The notes: a model not told the origin generated them from the sequence alone. Shown: positions 1 through 8,789, counted from the first letter of the stretch. The stretch: 64,000 nt of DNA from Collinsella sp. (GCA_019414445.1 DXMA01000014.1:1-64000), one strand, 5' to 3'. Numbers and translations: made by a program.

Positions 1-107
1 TTTTCCGGTTCGACGAACAGCCGATCGTGTCAAATTTGGTCTAACAGAGCCTTTTTAATACAGAATCGGATGGGCGGTACGGGTAGTCGAATGGGCGGCG
101 GAGGGTC

Positions 108-893
108 TTATGCGGCGGAGGAGGCATCGTCCTCGTCCAGGACGGCGAAGAGCTTCTTGCCGTCAAGGAGACGTGTGGTGACGTTTCTCATGCGGCCGAT
201 CTCAACGGTACGCAGCGTGTCGTCGGCTCCTCGCGCGCCATAGACCGTTCCCAGCAAATACGAGATGCCGTCTCGTTGCTTGATGGCAAAGGGCCGGAGT
301 GTCATCCGTGCCACTTCGACCTCTCCGCGTGCCGTGACACTCGAAATATCAAAACTCACCGTGGTTCCGTGGTCGATGGCCTGCTCGATGAGCTCGCAGG
401 CATCGATGCGCTTGACGGGCGTGCGTGTGGCCTTGGTGGATTTGTCGCCTGCGCTTGGAGCAGGCTCGGGTGCATCGAGGTAGCCGCGAACGTCGGCACT
501 CGCCATGGCGACCAGGTGCTGCGCCATGCTCTTTCGAATGGCGATGGGCGTGGAGCGGTTGCGCATGACCATGCCGTGGAGCCGGATGATCTCTTCGTCG
601 GTGAGCGGACGGGTCAAGAGTCGATAGCCCACGCCGCGCTTGTACTCAATTTCGTATCCGGCATGGCGAAGTGCGGAGATGGCGGTGTAGATGCTGCGCC
701 GCGCCGCCGAGATGGGCATGCGGGCGGGGTCGTCGGGATGGGCGAGGCGCCGGATCAACTCATCGGAAAGCATGGCCTTGTCCTCGCCGGTGTTTTCGCT
801 TAATAGTTGCAGGATGCGAACGGCGCGATAGGCTGCCATCGAGGCGGCGCCCCTCGTCGTGGTCTCGTAAGTTTCAACAGCGGTTTCGGTCAT
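108..893 (-). CDS. WYL-domain HTH transcriptional regulator
   Basis: Predicted DNA-binding regulator of 261 aa. Residues about 19-95 look like a helix-turn-helix region (AAYRAVRILQLL, then ARRSIYTAISALRHAGYEIE), as in DeoR/WYL proteins. The C-terminal part (about 160-245) resembles a WYL ligand-sensing domain (LRPFAIKQRDGISYLLG, then RTVEIGRMRNV), with Ser where the Trp of WYL usually sits. The ATG at 893 is chosen because AAAGGA lies 11-16 nt upstream; an in-frame start at 971 lacks a ribosome site. It is transcribed away from asnS-side genes, and its left neighbour is outside the window. Target and ligand are unknown. WYL proteins often sense nucleic acids or nucleotides, but nothing here fixes that. 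Confidence 0.75.
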   Translation of the reverse strand: MTETAVETYETTTRGAASMAAYRAVRILQLLSENTGEDKAMLSDELIRRLAHPDDPARMPISAARRSIYTAISALRHAGYEIEYKRGVGYRLLTRPLTDEEIIRLHGMVMRNRSTPIAIRKSMAQHLVAMASADVRGYLDAPEPAPSAGDKSTKATRTPVKRIDACELIEQAIDHGTTVSFDISSVTARGEVEVARMTLRPFAIKQRDGISYLLGTVYGARGADDTLRTVEIGRMRNVTTRLLDGKKLFAVLDEDDASSAA

Positions 894-1010
894 GGCGCCC
901 ACGTCCTTTCCGTTTTGGGTGGCGACGGTATGGAGCCTAGGACGCGGGGCTTTCCCAGGGGCGCAGAGCACTCTGGGCGGTCGGTGGCCGTCGGCAAGCG
1001 GCGGGTCGAG

Positions 1011-1073
1011 TTTTCAACAGCCCTGCCCAACTGACCAAAAACTTGCCAAAAGCTTGACGGATGCTGTTGAAAA
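1011..1073. repeat. Inverted repeat TTTTCAACAG / CTGTTGAAAA
   Basis: Two 10-nt perfect complementary arms (1011-1020 and 1064-1073) flank 43 nt in the gap between the WYL regulator start and the asnS terminator. It may be an operator for the divergent regulator or simply part of the asnS 3' region. Nothing else is recognised in this 249-nt gap. Confidence 0.35.
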
Positions 1074-1102
1074 AAGCGCCCCTCGGCTTGCCGAGAGGCG
1101 CT
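1069..1102 (-). terminator. Rho-independent terminator of asnS
   Basis: On the minus strand, an AGCGCC(T)CTCGG / CCGAG(G)GGCGCT stem with a 4-nt loop is followed by a run of six T. It starts about 40 nt past the asnS stop. Confidence 0.85.
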
Positions 1103-1142
1103 GGCGTGATGCGCTGGAACGCGTTTGGTGGCGCTGTGGCGA

Positions 1143-2546
1143 TTAGAAGTCGGCGTTGCCCACGGTGCGCGGGTGCGGCAGGACGTCGCGGATGTTGCCC
1201 ACGCCGGTGAGGTACATCACCAAGCGCTCGAAGCCCAGACCGTAGCCGGCGTGCTTGCAGGAACCGTAGCGGCGCAGGTCAAGGTAGTACTTGTACTGCT
1301 CGGGATTCATGCCCAGGTCCTTGATGCGGGCCTCGAGCAGATCCAGGCGCTCCTCGCGCTGGGAGCCGCCGATAATCTCGCCGATACCGGGAACCAGGCA
1401 GTCGGCGGCGGCGACGGTCTTGCCGTCCTCGTTCATGCGCATGTAGAACGCCTTGATCTCGGCCGGGTAGTCGGTTACGAAGGTCGGTCGCTTAAAGTGC
1501 TCCTCGGTCAGGAAACGCTCGTGCTCGGTCTGCAGGTCGATGCCCCAGCTGACGGGGTAATCAAACTGGTGGCCAGCAGCGACTGCCTGCTCCAGGATTT
1601 CGACAGCCTCGGTGTAGGTAACGCGGGCAAAGTCGGAGTTTGCCACATGGTCCAGGCGCTCGATCAGGCCCTTGTCCACAAACTTGTTGAGCATATTGAG
1701 CTCGTCGGGGCAGGTGGCCATAACGTCCTTAAGGACGTACTTGAGCATGGCCTCGGCGTTATCCATGTAGTCGTTCAGGTCGGCAAAGGCCATCTCGGGC
1801 TCGATCATCCAAAACTCGGCGGCGTGGCGCGTGGTGTTGGAGTTTTCGGCGCGGAAGGTGGGGCCAAAGGTGTACACGTCGCCAAAGGCCATGGCAAAGT
1901 TCTCGGCATTGAGCTGGCCGGACACGGTAAGGCTCGCGTGCTTGCCAAAGAAGTCCTGGCTCCAGTCGACCTCGCCGGACTCGGTGAGGGGCGGATTTTT
2001 GGGGTCGAGCGTGGTCACGCGGAACATCTCGCCGGCGCCCTCGCAGTCACTCGTGGTGATGATGGGGGTGTTGACGTAGACAAAGCCCTGCTCCTGGAAG
2101 AAGCGGTGGATGGCGGCAGCCGCGACAGAACGGATGCGGAACACGGCGCGGAACAGGTTGGTGCGCGGGCGCAGGTGCTGCTGGGTGCGCAGGAACTCGA
2201 CGGTTGCGCGCTTCTTCTGCAGCGGGTAATCCGGGGCGCTGACGCCCTCGACCTCGATGGAGGTGGCAGAAAGCTCGAAGGGCTGGGGCGCATCGGGGGT
2301 CAGCTTGACGGTGCCGGTGCAAATGAGTGCGGCCGAGACGTTTTGATGGGCGATCTCGTCGTAGTTGTCGAGTGCCTCGCGGTTCATGACGACCTGCAGG
2401 TCGCGGAAGCAGCTGCCGTCGTTGAGCGTAACAAAGCCAAAGTTCTTCATGTCGCGGATGGACTTGACCCAGCCGGCGACGGTGACGGTCTGGCCGCCAA
2501 GCGACTCGGCATCGGCGTAAAGCTGCGCGATTTTGGTGCGGTTCAC
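1143..2546 (-). CDS. asnS: Asparagine--tRNA ligase
   Basis: Charges tRNA-Asn in the cytoplasm. An N-terminal OB-fold anticodon-binding domain (about 1-115; VTVAGWVKSIRDMKNFGFV) precedes a class II catalytic core with motif 2 (TFRAENSNTTRHAAEF), the WMIEPE segment typical of AsnRS, and motif 3 (GYGLGFERLVMYLTG). Start: ATGs at 2612, 2582 and 2558 are in frame, but a strong GGGAGG (2550-2555) sits 3 nt upstream of a GTG at 2546. That start gives 467 aa, close to the 466 aa of the E. coli enzyme, so it is preferred. It is monocistronic with its own terminator. Identity is essentially certain; only the start is a judgement. Confidence 0.97.
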   Translation of the reverse strand: MNRTKIAQLYADAESLGGQTVTVAGWVKSIRDMKNFGFVTLNDGSCFRDLQVVMNREALDNYDEIAHQNVSAALICTGTVKLTPDAPQPFELSATSIEVEGVSAPDYPLQKKRATVEFLRTQQHLRPRTNLFRAVFRIRSVAAAAIHRFFQEQGFVYVNTPIITTSDCEGAGEMFRVTTLDPKNPPLTESGEVDWSQDFFGKHASLTVSGQLNAENFAMAFGDVYTFGPTFRAENSNTTRHAAEFWMIEPEMAFADLNDYMDNAEAMLKYVLKDVMATCPDELNMLNKFVDKGLIERLDHVANSDFARVTYTEAVEILEQAVAAGHQFDYPVSWGIDLQTEHERFLTEEHFKRPTFVTDYPAEIKAFYMRMNEDGKTVAAADCLVPGIGEIIGGSQREERLDLLEARIKDLGMNPEQYKYYLDLRRYGSCKHAGYGLGFERLVMYLTGVGNIRDVLPHPRTVGNADF

Positions 2547-2655
2547 GTATCCTCCCATAACGGTTGAATGATAGTTATCCATACAGTTCGATATTCTAGC
2601 AGCTCGGCTCATTTGGGCTATACAGATAAGGCATTGGCGGGATGGTTTTTCAAAC

Positions 2656-2692
2656 GAAAAGCGCCCACGGCAAATGCTCGTGGGCGCTTTTC
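2656..2692 (-). terminator. Terminator after the PTS IIA gene
   Basis: A 14-bp perfect stem, GAAAAGCGCCCACG (2656-2669) with its complement (2679-2692), has a 9-nt loop. It lies 35 nt past the crr-like stop and ends in TTTTC on the minus strand. Confidence 0.85.
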
Positions 2693-2726
2693 GTGTTGCC
2701 TTTTGGCTGTGTGGCGCGGGGCCTGG

Positions 2727-3290
2727 CTACTTGGTCTTGGCTACCAGCAGCGGGTCGCCCAGCTTGACGAGCGGGTTGCCGCCGATAAGCGTTCCGGACT
2801 CGCCGACATGGTCGATGCTCTTAAGACGATCGAGCTCGGAGATGATGACGGTCACGATGTCCTCGTGGCCGGCGGCCTTGATGGCCTCGCGATCGAAGCT
2901 GATGAGCGGCTGGCCGGCCTTGACCGTGTCACCCATCTCGACAAAGCGGGCAAAACCCTTGCCGTTCATTTCCACGGTGCCCAGGCCAACATGGATGAAC
3001 ACGCGAAGACCGTCCTCGGTGATCATGCCGATGGAGTGGTTGGTGACGGTGGTGGCGCCGATACGGCCGTTAGCGGGGGCGTAAATGGTGCCGGTAATGG
3101 GCTCGATGCCGTAGCCCTGGCCGAGCATGCCCGAGGCGATGGTCTCGTCGGGAACCTCACCCAGATTGACGAGCACGCCGTTGACAGGAGCGTAGATGAC
3201 GCCTTCGCGGGTGGCGAAGCTTGCTGCGGGCGGAACGGACGCCTCGCCCGACGAAGTGAACGTGGACTTGAGCGAATCGAGCAGACCCAT
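2727..3290 (-). CDS. crr: PTS sugar transporter subunit IIA, glucose family
   Basis: Phosphocarrier of the sugar phosphotransferase system: takes phosphate from HPr and passes it to a IIB domain, and in many bacteria also regulates uptake. The 187-aa protein has the IIA-Glc fold: YAPVNGVLV, YAPANGRIG, TNHSIGM with the auxiliary His85, and VFIHVGLGTVEMNG with the phospho-acceptor His100. The ATG at 3290 is taken because GGAGG lies about 6 nt upstream. It is a single-domain, single-gene unit with no IIB or IIC beside it; an orphan IIC lies near 38 kb. Known for the family: soluble, trans-acting. Its partner here is inferred only. Confidence 0.9.
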   Translation of the reverse strand: MGLLDSLKSTFTSSGEASVPPAASFATREGVIYAPVNGVLVNLGEVPDETIASGMLGQGYGIEPITGTIYAPANGRIGATTVTNHSIGMITEDGLRVFIHVGLGTVEMNGKGFARFVEMGDTVKAGQPLISFDREAIKAAGHEDIVTVIISELDRLKSIDHVGESGTLIGGNPLVKLGDPLLVAKTK

Positions 3291-3381
3291 AGATGCCTCC
3301 AACGTATCAGGCGCGCATGTTGCACGCGTGTGGTTTGCCGGAAACGTTTCGTACGTGTTTCCCAGCACGGTCAGCGCTCCT

Positions 3382-3410
3382 ATTTTACGCTGTCCAACGA
3401 TACCTCTGAA
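3382..3410 (-). promoter_or_regulatory. Probable sigma-A promoter of the PTS IIA gene
   Basis: On the minus strand, TTCAGA (3410-3405), a 17-nt spacer and TAAAAT (3387-3382). It sits 92 nt upstream of the chosen start. The -10 matches 5 of 6 and the -35 matches 4 of 6. Confidence 0.5.
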
Positions 3411-3536
3411 CAGCGATTTTGTGATATATCAGTTGAAGGCCAACTTATTGCGGGGGTGTTTCTGCGCCGCGGGCTCAAGTGGGGTACGCTAAGGTGCGAA
3501 AAACGAGTGCGCACGAATCGCACGGAGGGAGCACCT

Positions 3537-4436
3537 ATGATTATTGAGAACCATGCGCTGTGGGGCGAGGAGCCGACCGAGGATTATCCGGCGACGTTTA
3601 CGTATCTGGGTGCCGAGCCGCTGCCCGACAAGCCCAATGGCCGCCGCCCCGCGGTGATCATCTGCGGCGGAGGCGGGTTTACGCATATCGCTCCGCACGA
3701 GCAGGACCCGGTGGCGTTTGCGTTTTTGGACCGCGGCTACCAGGCCTTTGTGCTCAACTATGTGACGAGCGCCACGGGCGACGTGAGCTTTCCGCACCCG
3801 CAGGCGGACCTCGCCAAGATGGTCGCTACCGTGCGCGCCAACGCCGACGAGTGGCATGTCGATCCCAAGCGCGTGTGCATCGTGGGTTTCTCGGCGGGCG
3901 GCATGATCTGCGCCTCGTTGGCAACGCAGTGGAAGACCGGACCTTTCGCGGGCCTTGCCGGGGCTCGTCCGGAGGATATTCGTCCCGACGCCGTGGTGCT
4001 GGGCTATCCGTTGCTCGACCTTGCCTATGTGCGCGATATGCAGACGCGCGACCCGCGCATCGACCTGCGCGTGCCCAAGACGGGTGGCAAGACGGGGCGC
4101 GATTTGCTCAACGACTATCTGTCGATGGTGACGGGCGGCGAGGCGACCGATGAGCACCTGGCCGACATTTGCCCTACCACGCACGTTTCGCGCCAGATGC
4201 CCCCGACCTTTGTGTGGGGCGTTTCGGACGACAAGACGGCGCCGATTGCGCAGGTCTATCCGTTTGCGCAGCGCATGGCCGAGGAAGGGGTCGCATGCGA
4301 GATGCACGTCTTTGACCAGGGTGGCCACGGCCTTTCGCTCGGCAACGCCAATACCGCGATCGACAACGAGGACAAGCAAGTGGCAGTCCGTCCTTGGATC
4401 CGCCTGGCCTTCCGCTTCCTGGAGCGCCATATGTAA
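3537..4436 (+). CDS. Alpha/beta-hydrolase (esterase/lipase family)
   Basis: Cytoplasmic serine hydrolase of 299 aa; no signal peptide. Oxyanion-hole segment ICGGGGFTHIAPHEQ follows an early strand. The nucleophile elbow is GFSAGG, the acidic residue is in WGVSDDKTAP, and the His is in GGHGLSL, so the Ser-Asp-His triad is complete. The pattern resembles the BD-FAE/acetyl-esterase group acting on short acyl esters or acetylated sugars; the substrate is unknown. The start has GGAGGGAG 6-13 nt upstream. The reading frame is open far upstream to 2568, but that part overlaps the PTS IIA gene and has no ribosome site. Confidence 0.85.
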   Translation: MIIENHALWGEEPTEDYPATFTYLGAEPLPDKPNGRRPAVIICGGGGFTHIAPHEQDPVAFAFLDRGYQAFVLNYVTSATGDVSFPHPQADLAKMVATVRANADEWHVDPKRVCIVGFSAGGMICASLATQWKTGPFAGLAGARPEDIRPDAVVLGYPLLDLAYVRDMQTRDPRIDLRVPKTGGKTGRDLLNDYLSMVTGGEATDEHLADICPTTHVSRQMPPTFVWGVSDDKTAPIAQVYPFAQRMAEEGVACEMHVFDQGGHGLSLGNANTAIDNEDKQVAVRPWIRLAFRFLERHM

Positions 4437-4483
4437 AAGTAGACTACTTGCCCGTTTCAAAAAGTCTGCTTAGAGGAGGAGCC

Positions 4484-4804
4484 ATGCTTGAGGGTACGTA
4501 TGTGGTTTTGGCCCAGACGCCGGTGGGGAGCAAACGCGGCGAGGTGACGTTTTCGCATGGGGTGAACGGCGCGCTCAGGGCAGTACTAAACGTCAGGGGT
4601 CTCAATATCGCTCTCTCGGGTGCCCGCGCTGAGGGCGATTTCTTTGAGTTCTCGGGCACTATCTCCCACGTCTTGATGGGCAAGGCGCCCTTTACATGCA
4701 CGGGGTCGGTTGAGGGTGATCGACTCACTGCTACCGCGCGGTCGGGTTCCATTTCGATCTCGCTGAGCGGTATGCGCAAAGAGCTTTCGGGGCGCACCGC
4801 ATAA
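4484..4804 (+). CDS. Small beta-rich hypothetical protein
   Basis: A 106-aa protein with a strong ribosome site (GAGGAGG) and typical codon use, 47 nt after the hydrolase, so possibly co-transcribed with it. The sequence alternates short hydrophobic strands (TYVVLAQTPVG, GALRAVLNVRG, NIALSGARAEGDFFEFSGTI, DRLTATARSGSISISLSG) and reads like a small beta-barrel or sandwich. No signal peptide, membrane segment or cysteine-metal motif is present. The family is not recognised and no function is claimed. Confidence 0.7.
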   Translation: MLEGTYVVLAQTPVGSKRGEVTFSHGVNGALRAVLNVRGLNIALSGARAEGDFFEFSGTISHVLMGKAPFTCTGSVEGDRLTATARSGSISISLSGMRKELSGRTA

Positions 4805-4838
4805 AGTTTGCGCAGGTAAACATCGGTATTTGACTTTA

Positions 4839-4844
4839 TATAAT
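4839..4844 (+). promoter_or_regulatory. Possible -10 element of feoAB
   Basis: A perfect TATAAT 81 nt upstream of the feoAB start. No good -35 sits at the usual distance, so the promoter may need an activator or use extended contacts. Confidence 0.35.
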
Positions 4845-4877
4845 AGTTCAGAGCGCTATCATTTGTCGTTACGAGTT

Positions 4878-4903
4878 GGCTAGCCCCGGTAAACGGTTAA
4901 CCG
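4878..4903. promoter_or_regulatory. Candidate metal-regulator operator upstream of feoAB
   Basis: Two short palindromes, GGCTAGCC (4878-4885) and CGGTTAACCG (4894-4903), are side by side between the -10 and the feoAB start. DtxR/IdeR iron boxes have a similar GGTTAGSCTAACC core. The match is partial, so iron control here is an inference. Confidence 0.35.
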
Positions 4904-4925
4904 CGTCTAACGAAAGGATGAGCGC

Positions 4926-7286
4926 GTGAAGCTCGATACACTCGAGATTGGAAAGGACGCCGTTGTCGCATCGGTGGCATCGGACGATCAGGCACTCCGA
5001 CAGCATATTTTGGACATGGGCCTAACGCCGGGCACCGAAGTCACCATGATGAAGTACGCTCCTATGGGCGACCCGCTCGAGATTCGCCTGCGTGGCTACG
5101 AGTTGACGCTGCGCAAGGACGATGCTGCTCGCATCGAGCTCGTGGGTGTTCACGACACAGACACGGGTCCGCGCACTAACGCCGCAATCGGCATGACGGA
5201 GCACCCGGCACTTGGCGAGGGGACGTATTCGCCCCGTGCGGCAAAAACGGCCGTGCCCGAGGGCGCACCGCTGCATTTTGCCCTCGCCGGCAACCAAAAC
5301 TGCGGTAAGACCACGCTGTTCAACCAGCTTACGGGCTCCAACCAGCACGTCGGTAACTTTCCCGGCGTGACGGTCGACCGCAAGGACGGCACCATCCGTA
5401 ACCATCCCGAGGCAAGCGTTACCGACCTGCCCGGCATCTATTCGCTGTCTCCGTACACGGGCGAAGAGATCGTCAGTCGCCAATTTATCCTGGACGAAAA
5501 CCCCGACGCCATCATCGACATCATCGACGCTACTAATATCGAACGCAACCTGTACCTGACGCTGCAGCTTATGGAGCTCGACCGCCCCATGGTCATCGCG
5601 CTCAACATGATGGACGAGGTGACGGCCAACGGCGGCGCCGTGGACGTCAACCTGCTCGAGAGCCTGTTGGGCGTGCCTGTTGTCCCCATTAGCGCTGCCC
5701 GCAACGAGGGTATCGGCGAGCTGGTGGATCATGCCTTGCACGTGGCACGGTTCCGCGAGCGCCCCGGTCGCCTGGACTTCTGTGCGCCCGATGGCTCGGA
5801 CGGCGGTGCACTGCATCGCTGCATCCACGGCATTGCCAACCTGATCGAGGACCATGCCGTGACGGCGCACATTCCGGTGCGTTTTGCGGCGACCAAGCTG
5901 GTTGAAGGCGACGAGCTGGTGACCGAGGCGCTTCACTTGGATCGCAATGAGCTCGACGCTATCGAGCACATCATTACCCAGATGGAGGGCGAAGCCGGCA
6001 CCGACCGCCTGTCCGCGCTGGCCGATATGCGCTTTAGCTTTATCGGCGACGTGTGCGGGCGCTGCGTCGTCAAGCCGCATGAGAGCCGCGAGCACGTGCG
6101 CTCCGTCAAGATCGACCGCATCCTGACGGGTCGCTACACGGCCATTCCGGCGTTCCTGGTGATCATGGGCCTCGTCTTTTGGCTGACGTTTGGCGTGATC
6201 GGCACGGCGTTGCAGGGACTCATGGAGGACGGCATCGCTGCCGTCATCGCCTCGGCCGATGCGGGCCTCAAGGCGTTCGGCACCAACGACGTGGTGCGCT
6301 CGCTGGCTGTCGACGGCGTGCTTACGGGCGTGGGCAGCGTGCTGACCTTCCTGCCGATTATCGTCGTGCTCTTTTTGTTCCTCTCCATTCTGGAAGACTC
6401 CGGCTACATGGCGCGCGTGGCCTTTGTCATGGATAAAGTGCTGCGTCGCTTTGGCCTGTCGGGCCGCAGCTTCGTGCCTATGCTCGTCGGTTTTGGCTGC
6501 ACCGTGCCGGCTATCATGTCAACCCGTACGCTCCCATCCGAGCACGACCGCAAGATGACCGTCATGCTCACGCCGTTCATGAGCTGTTCGGCCAAGTTGC
6601 CGGTCTATGGTCTGCTGTGCGGGGCGTTTTTCCCGCAGGCGACGGTTCCCGCCATGGTCTCGCTCTATTTGATTGGCATTGCGGTCGGTTGCATCGCGGC
6701 TTTGGTGCTCAATCGCACGGCATTTAAGGGTGACCCGGTGCCGTTTATCATGGAGCTTCCCAATTACCGTCTGCCGAGCGTCAAGACGACGGTGATGCTG
6801 GCATGGGATAAGGCCAAGGACTTTATTACCAAGGCCTTCACCATTATCTTTGCCGCCACCGTGGTCATCTGGTTCCTCCAGACGTTCGATATTCGCTTTA
6901 ACGTGGTCGCCGATCAGTCGCAAAGCCTGCTTGCCAGTTTGGGTAGCATCATCGCGCCGGTGCTGGCGCCGCTCGGCTTTGGCGACTGGCGTGCGTCGAC
7001 GGCTCTCGTCACCGGACTTATCGCCAAGGAGAGTGTCATCTCGACCCTCACGGTGCTTCTGGGCGCAACCTCGCCCGCCGCACTGTCGACTATGTTCTCG
7101 CCGTTCACCGCCTATGTGTTCCTGGTCTTTACGCTGCTGTACCCGCCCTGCGTGGCGGCCATCGGCGCCGTCAAGAGCGAGCTGGGCGCGCGCTACGCCG
7201 TGGCCGTGTTCGCGTTCCAAGTGACGGTTGCCTGGATTGTGGCGTTTGTCGTGCATTCGGCAGGCATATTGCTGGGGTTGGCTTAG
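4926..7286 (+). CDS. feoB: Ferrous iron transporter, FeoA-FeoB fusion
   Basis: Imports Fe2+ across the inner membrane, the main iron route under anoxia. The 786-aa chain begins with a FeoA SH3-like domain (about 1-75), then a linker, then a FeoB G-domain with P-loop GNQNCGKT (about 121-128), switch region NFPGVTVDRKDG, G3 DLPG and G4 NMMD. From about residue 400 there are multiple membrane helices carrying the gate motifs GFGCTVPAIMSTRTL and PFMSCSAKLPVYGLL. The start is GTG with AAAGGAT upstream. FeoA and FeoB are usually separate proteins; the fusion makes a stand-alone unit, and no FeoC is seen. The preceding palindromes suggest iron-responsive control. Confidence 0.95.
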   Translation: MKLDTLEIGKDAVVASVASDDQALRQHILDMGLTPGTEVTMMKYAPMGDPLEIRLRGYELTLRKDDAARIELVGVHDTDTGPRTNAAIGMTEHPALGEGTYSPRAAKTAVPEGAPLHFALAGNQNCGKTTLFNQLTGSNQHVGNFPGVTVDRKDGTIRNHPEASVTDLPGIYSLSPYTGEEIVSRQFILDENPDAIIDIIDATNIERNLYLTLQLMELDRPMVIALNMMDEVTANGGAVDVNLLESLLGVPVVPISAARNEGIGELVDHALHVARFRERPGRLDFCAPDGSDGGALHRCIHGIANLIEDHAVTAHIPVRFAATKLVEGDELVTEALHLDRNELDAIEHIITQMEGEAGTDRLSALADMRFSFIGDVCGRCVVKPHESREHVRSVKIDRILTGRYTAIPAFLVIMGLVFWLTFGVIGTALQGLMEDGIAAVIASADAGLKAFGTNDVVRSLAVDGVLTGVGSVLTFLPIIVVLFLFLSILEDSGYMARVAFVMDKVLRRFGLSGRSFVPMLVGFGCTVPAIMSTRTLPSEHDRKMTVMLTPFMSCSAKLPVYGLLCGAFFPQATVPAMVSLYLIGIAVGCIAALVLNRTAFKGDPVPFIMELPNYRLPSVKTTVMLAWDKAKDFITKAFTIIFAATVVIWFLQTFDIRFNVVADQSQSLLASLGSIIAPVLAPLGFGDWRASTALVTGLIAKESVISTLTVLLGATSPAALSTMFSPFTAYVFLVFTLLYPPCVAAIGAVKSELGARYAVAVFAFQVTVAWIVAFVVHSAGILLGLA

Positions 7287-7329
7287 CTATCTATTGACGG
7301 CGTAACCTCTGCGCATCGAGTTGATTTCG

Positions 7330-7360
7330 GCCTCGCATCTGTTGCTGACGGATGCGGGGC
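7330..7360 (+). terminator. Weak hairpin after feoAB
   Basis: GCCTCGCATC (7330-7339) pairs with GATGCGGGGC (7351-7360) with one G-T pair. There is no real T tract, so termination is uncertain. A TATAAT at 7369-7374 directly follows and may be the -10 of the next gene. Confidence 0.35.
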
Positions 7361-7410
7361 CGTTGCTATATAATCGCCCCCGCTCAAAACGAATCGGAGA
7401 GGTTCTTTGT

Positions 7411-8607
7411 ATGACTCAGGCTAGGCAAGACGGCATCACGCTCAGGCAGTGGCTCCCGCTTATCGGGCTCGCCTGTTGCGCGTTCGTATTCAACACGTCG
7501 GAATTCATGCCCATTGGCCTTCTGATTGATATTGCCGCATCGTTCTCGCTCACCGAGGCCCAGGCAGGCATCATGATCTCGGTCTATGCTTGGGGCGTCA
7601 TGCTGCTGTCGCTGCCGCTCATGGTGTTTGCCTCACGTTTTGAGTTCAAACGGATGCTGTTGGGCGTGCTTGCCGTGTTTTCGCTGGGCCAGTTCCTGTC
7701 CGCCGTGGCGCCCACCTATCCTATTTTGGTCTGCGCGCGCCTGGTGGTCGCCTGCGCGCATGCCGTGTTCTGGTCGGTCGCCTCGATTATGGCCTCGCGC
7801 CTGGTCGATACCCGCCACGGGGCGCTCGCCATCAGCATGATTGCCACGGGCTCGTCCATCGCGCAGATCTTTGGCCTGCCGATCGGCCGCGCCATCGGAC
7901 TGGCCGTGGGCTGGCGCATGACATTCGCCGTGGTCGGGGCCCTCTCGGCTGTCGCGGTTGTCTACCAGGCCGCGGTGCTCCCGGCCATGCCGGCGGGCGA
8001 GCGCTTTACCGTCAAACAGCTGCCCGAGCTGCTCAAGAACCCGTTCCTGATTGCGCTCTACGCGGTCACGGTCTTTATGGCGACCGGCTATTATGCGGGT
8101 TACAGCTATATCGAGCCGTTCCTGGCGCAGGTCGCGCACGTCGACGCAAGCGCTATTACCATGACGCTGACGGCGTTTGGCTGTTCTGGTCTGCTCGGAA
8201 GCTGGCTGTTTGGCCGCCTGTTCGATGGGCATCGCTTCCCGTTCTTGGCTATCACGCTCTCCGGCGTGCCGGTGGCTCTGCTGCTCGTGGGTCCGGTCGC
8301 ATCGTCGCTCGTAGCAGTGCTTGCCGTCTGCGCGCTATGGGGCTGCTGCTCCACGGCCTTTAACGTGGCGTTCCAGGCCGAGCTCATCAAGTACACGCCG
8401 GCAGACTCGTCGGCCGTCGCCATGTCGATCTTCTCGGGCCTGTTTAACCTCGGTATCGGCACGGGCACCGCGGTCGGCGGCGCCGTGGTGTCGGGTCCCG
8501 GCATCGCCTGGATCGGTTGTGCGGGCGGGGCGATTGCCGTCGTGGGTGTCATTCTCGCTATCACGGTGCTATTCCCGGCCATACACCGCGCAAAGCCTGT
8601 CGCCTAA
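7411..8607 (+). CDS. MFS transporter, SotB/AraJ-type efflux permease
   Basis: A 398-aa major facilitator with about 12 predicted membrane segments and no soluble domain. The N-terminal stretch FVFNTSEFMPIGLLIDIA is characteristic of the sugar-efflux/arabinose-efflux-like (DHA1, AraJ/SotB/YdhP) branch. Other MFS signatures are LPLMVFASRFEFKRML between helices 2 and 3 and FGLPIGRAIGLAVGWRMTF around helix 5. The ATG at 7411 has GGAGAGG 8 nt upstream; an upstream in-frame TTG at 7321 has none. The substrate (sugars, drugs or nucleosides) cannot be told from sequence. Confidence 0.85.
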   Translation: MTQARQDGITLRQWLPLIGLACCAFVFNTSEFMPIGLLIDIAASFSLTEAQAGIMISVYAWGVMLLSLPLMVFASRFEFKRMLLGVLAVFSLGQFLSAVAPTYPILVCARLVVACAHAVFWSVASIMASRLVDTRHGALAISMIATGSSIAQIFGLPIGRAIGLAVGWRMTFAVVGALSAVAVVYQAAVLPAMPAGERFTVKQLPELLKNPFLIALYAVTVFMATGYYAGYSYIEPFLAQVAHVDASAITMTLTAFGCSGLLGSWLFGRLFDGHRFPFLAITLSGVPVALLLVGPVASSLVAVLAVCALWGCCSTAFNVAFQAELIKYTPADSSAVAMSIFSGLFNLGIGTGTAVGGAVVSGPGIAWIGCAGGAIAVVGVILAITVLFPAIHRAKPVA

Positions 8608-8622
8608 TCACGTCTCCTCATC

Positions 8623-8689
8623 AGTTGCGGTGAAATACGGACTGCTGAGCCCAATAAACCCGGCAAACAGTCCGTATTTCACCGCAACT
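8623..8689. repeat. 22-bp perfect inverted repeat
   Basis: Arms 8623-8644 and 8668-8689 are exactly complementary over 22 nt and enclose a 23-nt loop, in the gap between the MFS and GH13 genes. A T-tract is lacking, so it is not a standard terminator, although the hairpin would be very stable in RNA. Arm sequence is not repeated elsewhere in the window. Confidence 0.85.
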
Positions 8690-8702
8690 TAGAAAGGGGC
8701 TG

Positions 8703-8739
8703 GGGTAGCTAAAAGAGCCCCGTCCCAAAATAGCTACCC
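8703..8739. repeat. GGGAC-core palindrome, GGGTAGCTA arms
   Basis: Arms GGGTAGCTA (8703-8711) and TAGCTACCC (8731-8739) enclose a 19-nt loop that on the minus strand reads TTTTGGGACGGGGCTC. The layout matches the other GGGAC-core palindromes in this window: shared core, unrelated self-complementary arms. Confidence 0.65.
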
Positions 8740-8789
8740 TGCTGGGCATACAATGGATGTCGTTGTGTTGAGCTTGCCGGGAGGTTGCT

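Noticed and set aside
2568..3536. N-terminal extension of the hydrolase by more than 300 codons
   Set aside because: The extension overlaps the PTS IIA gene and its terminator on the other strand and has no ribosome site; the ATG at 3537 has a strong one.
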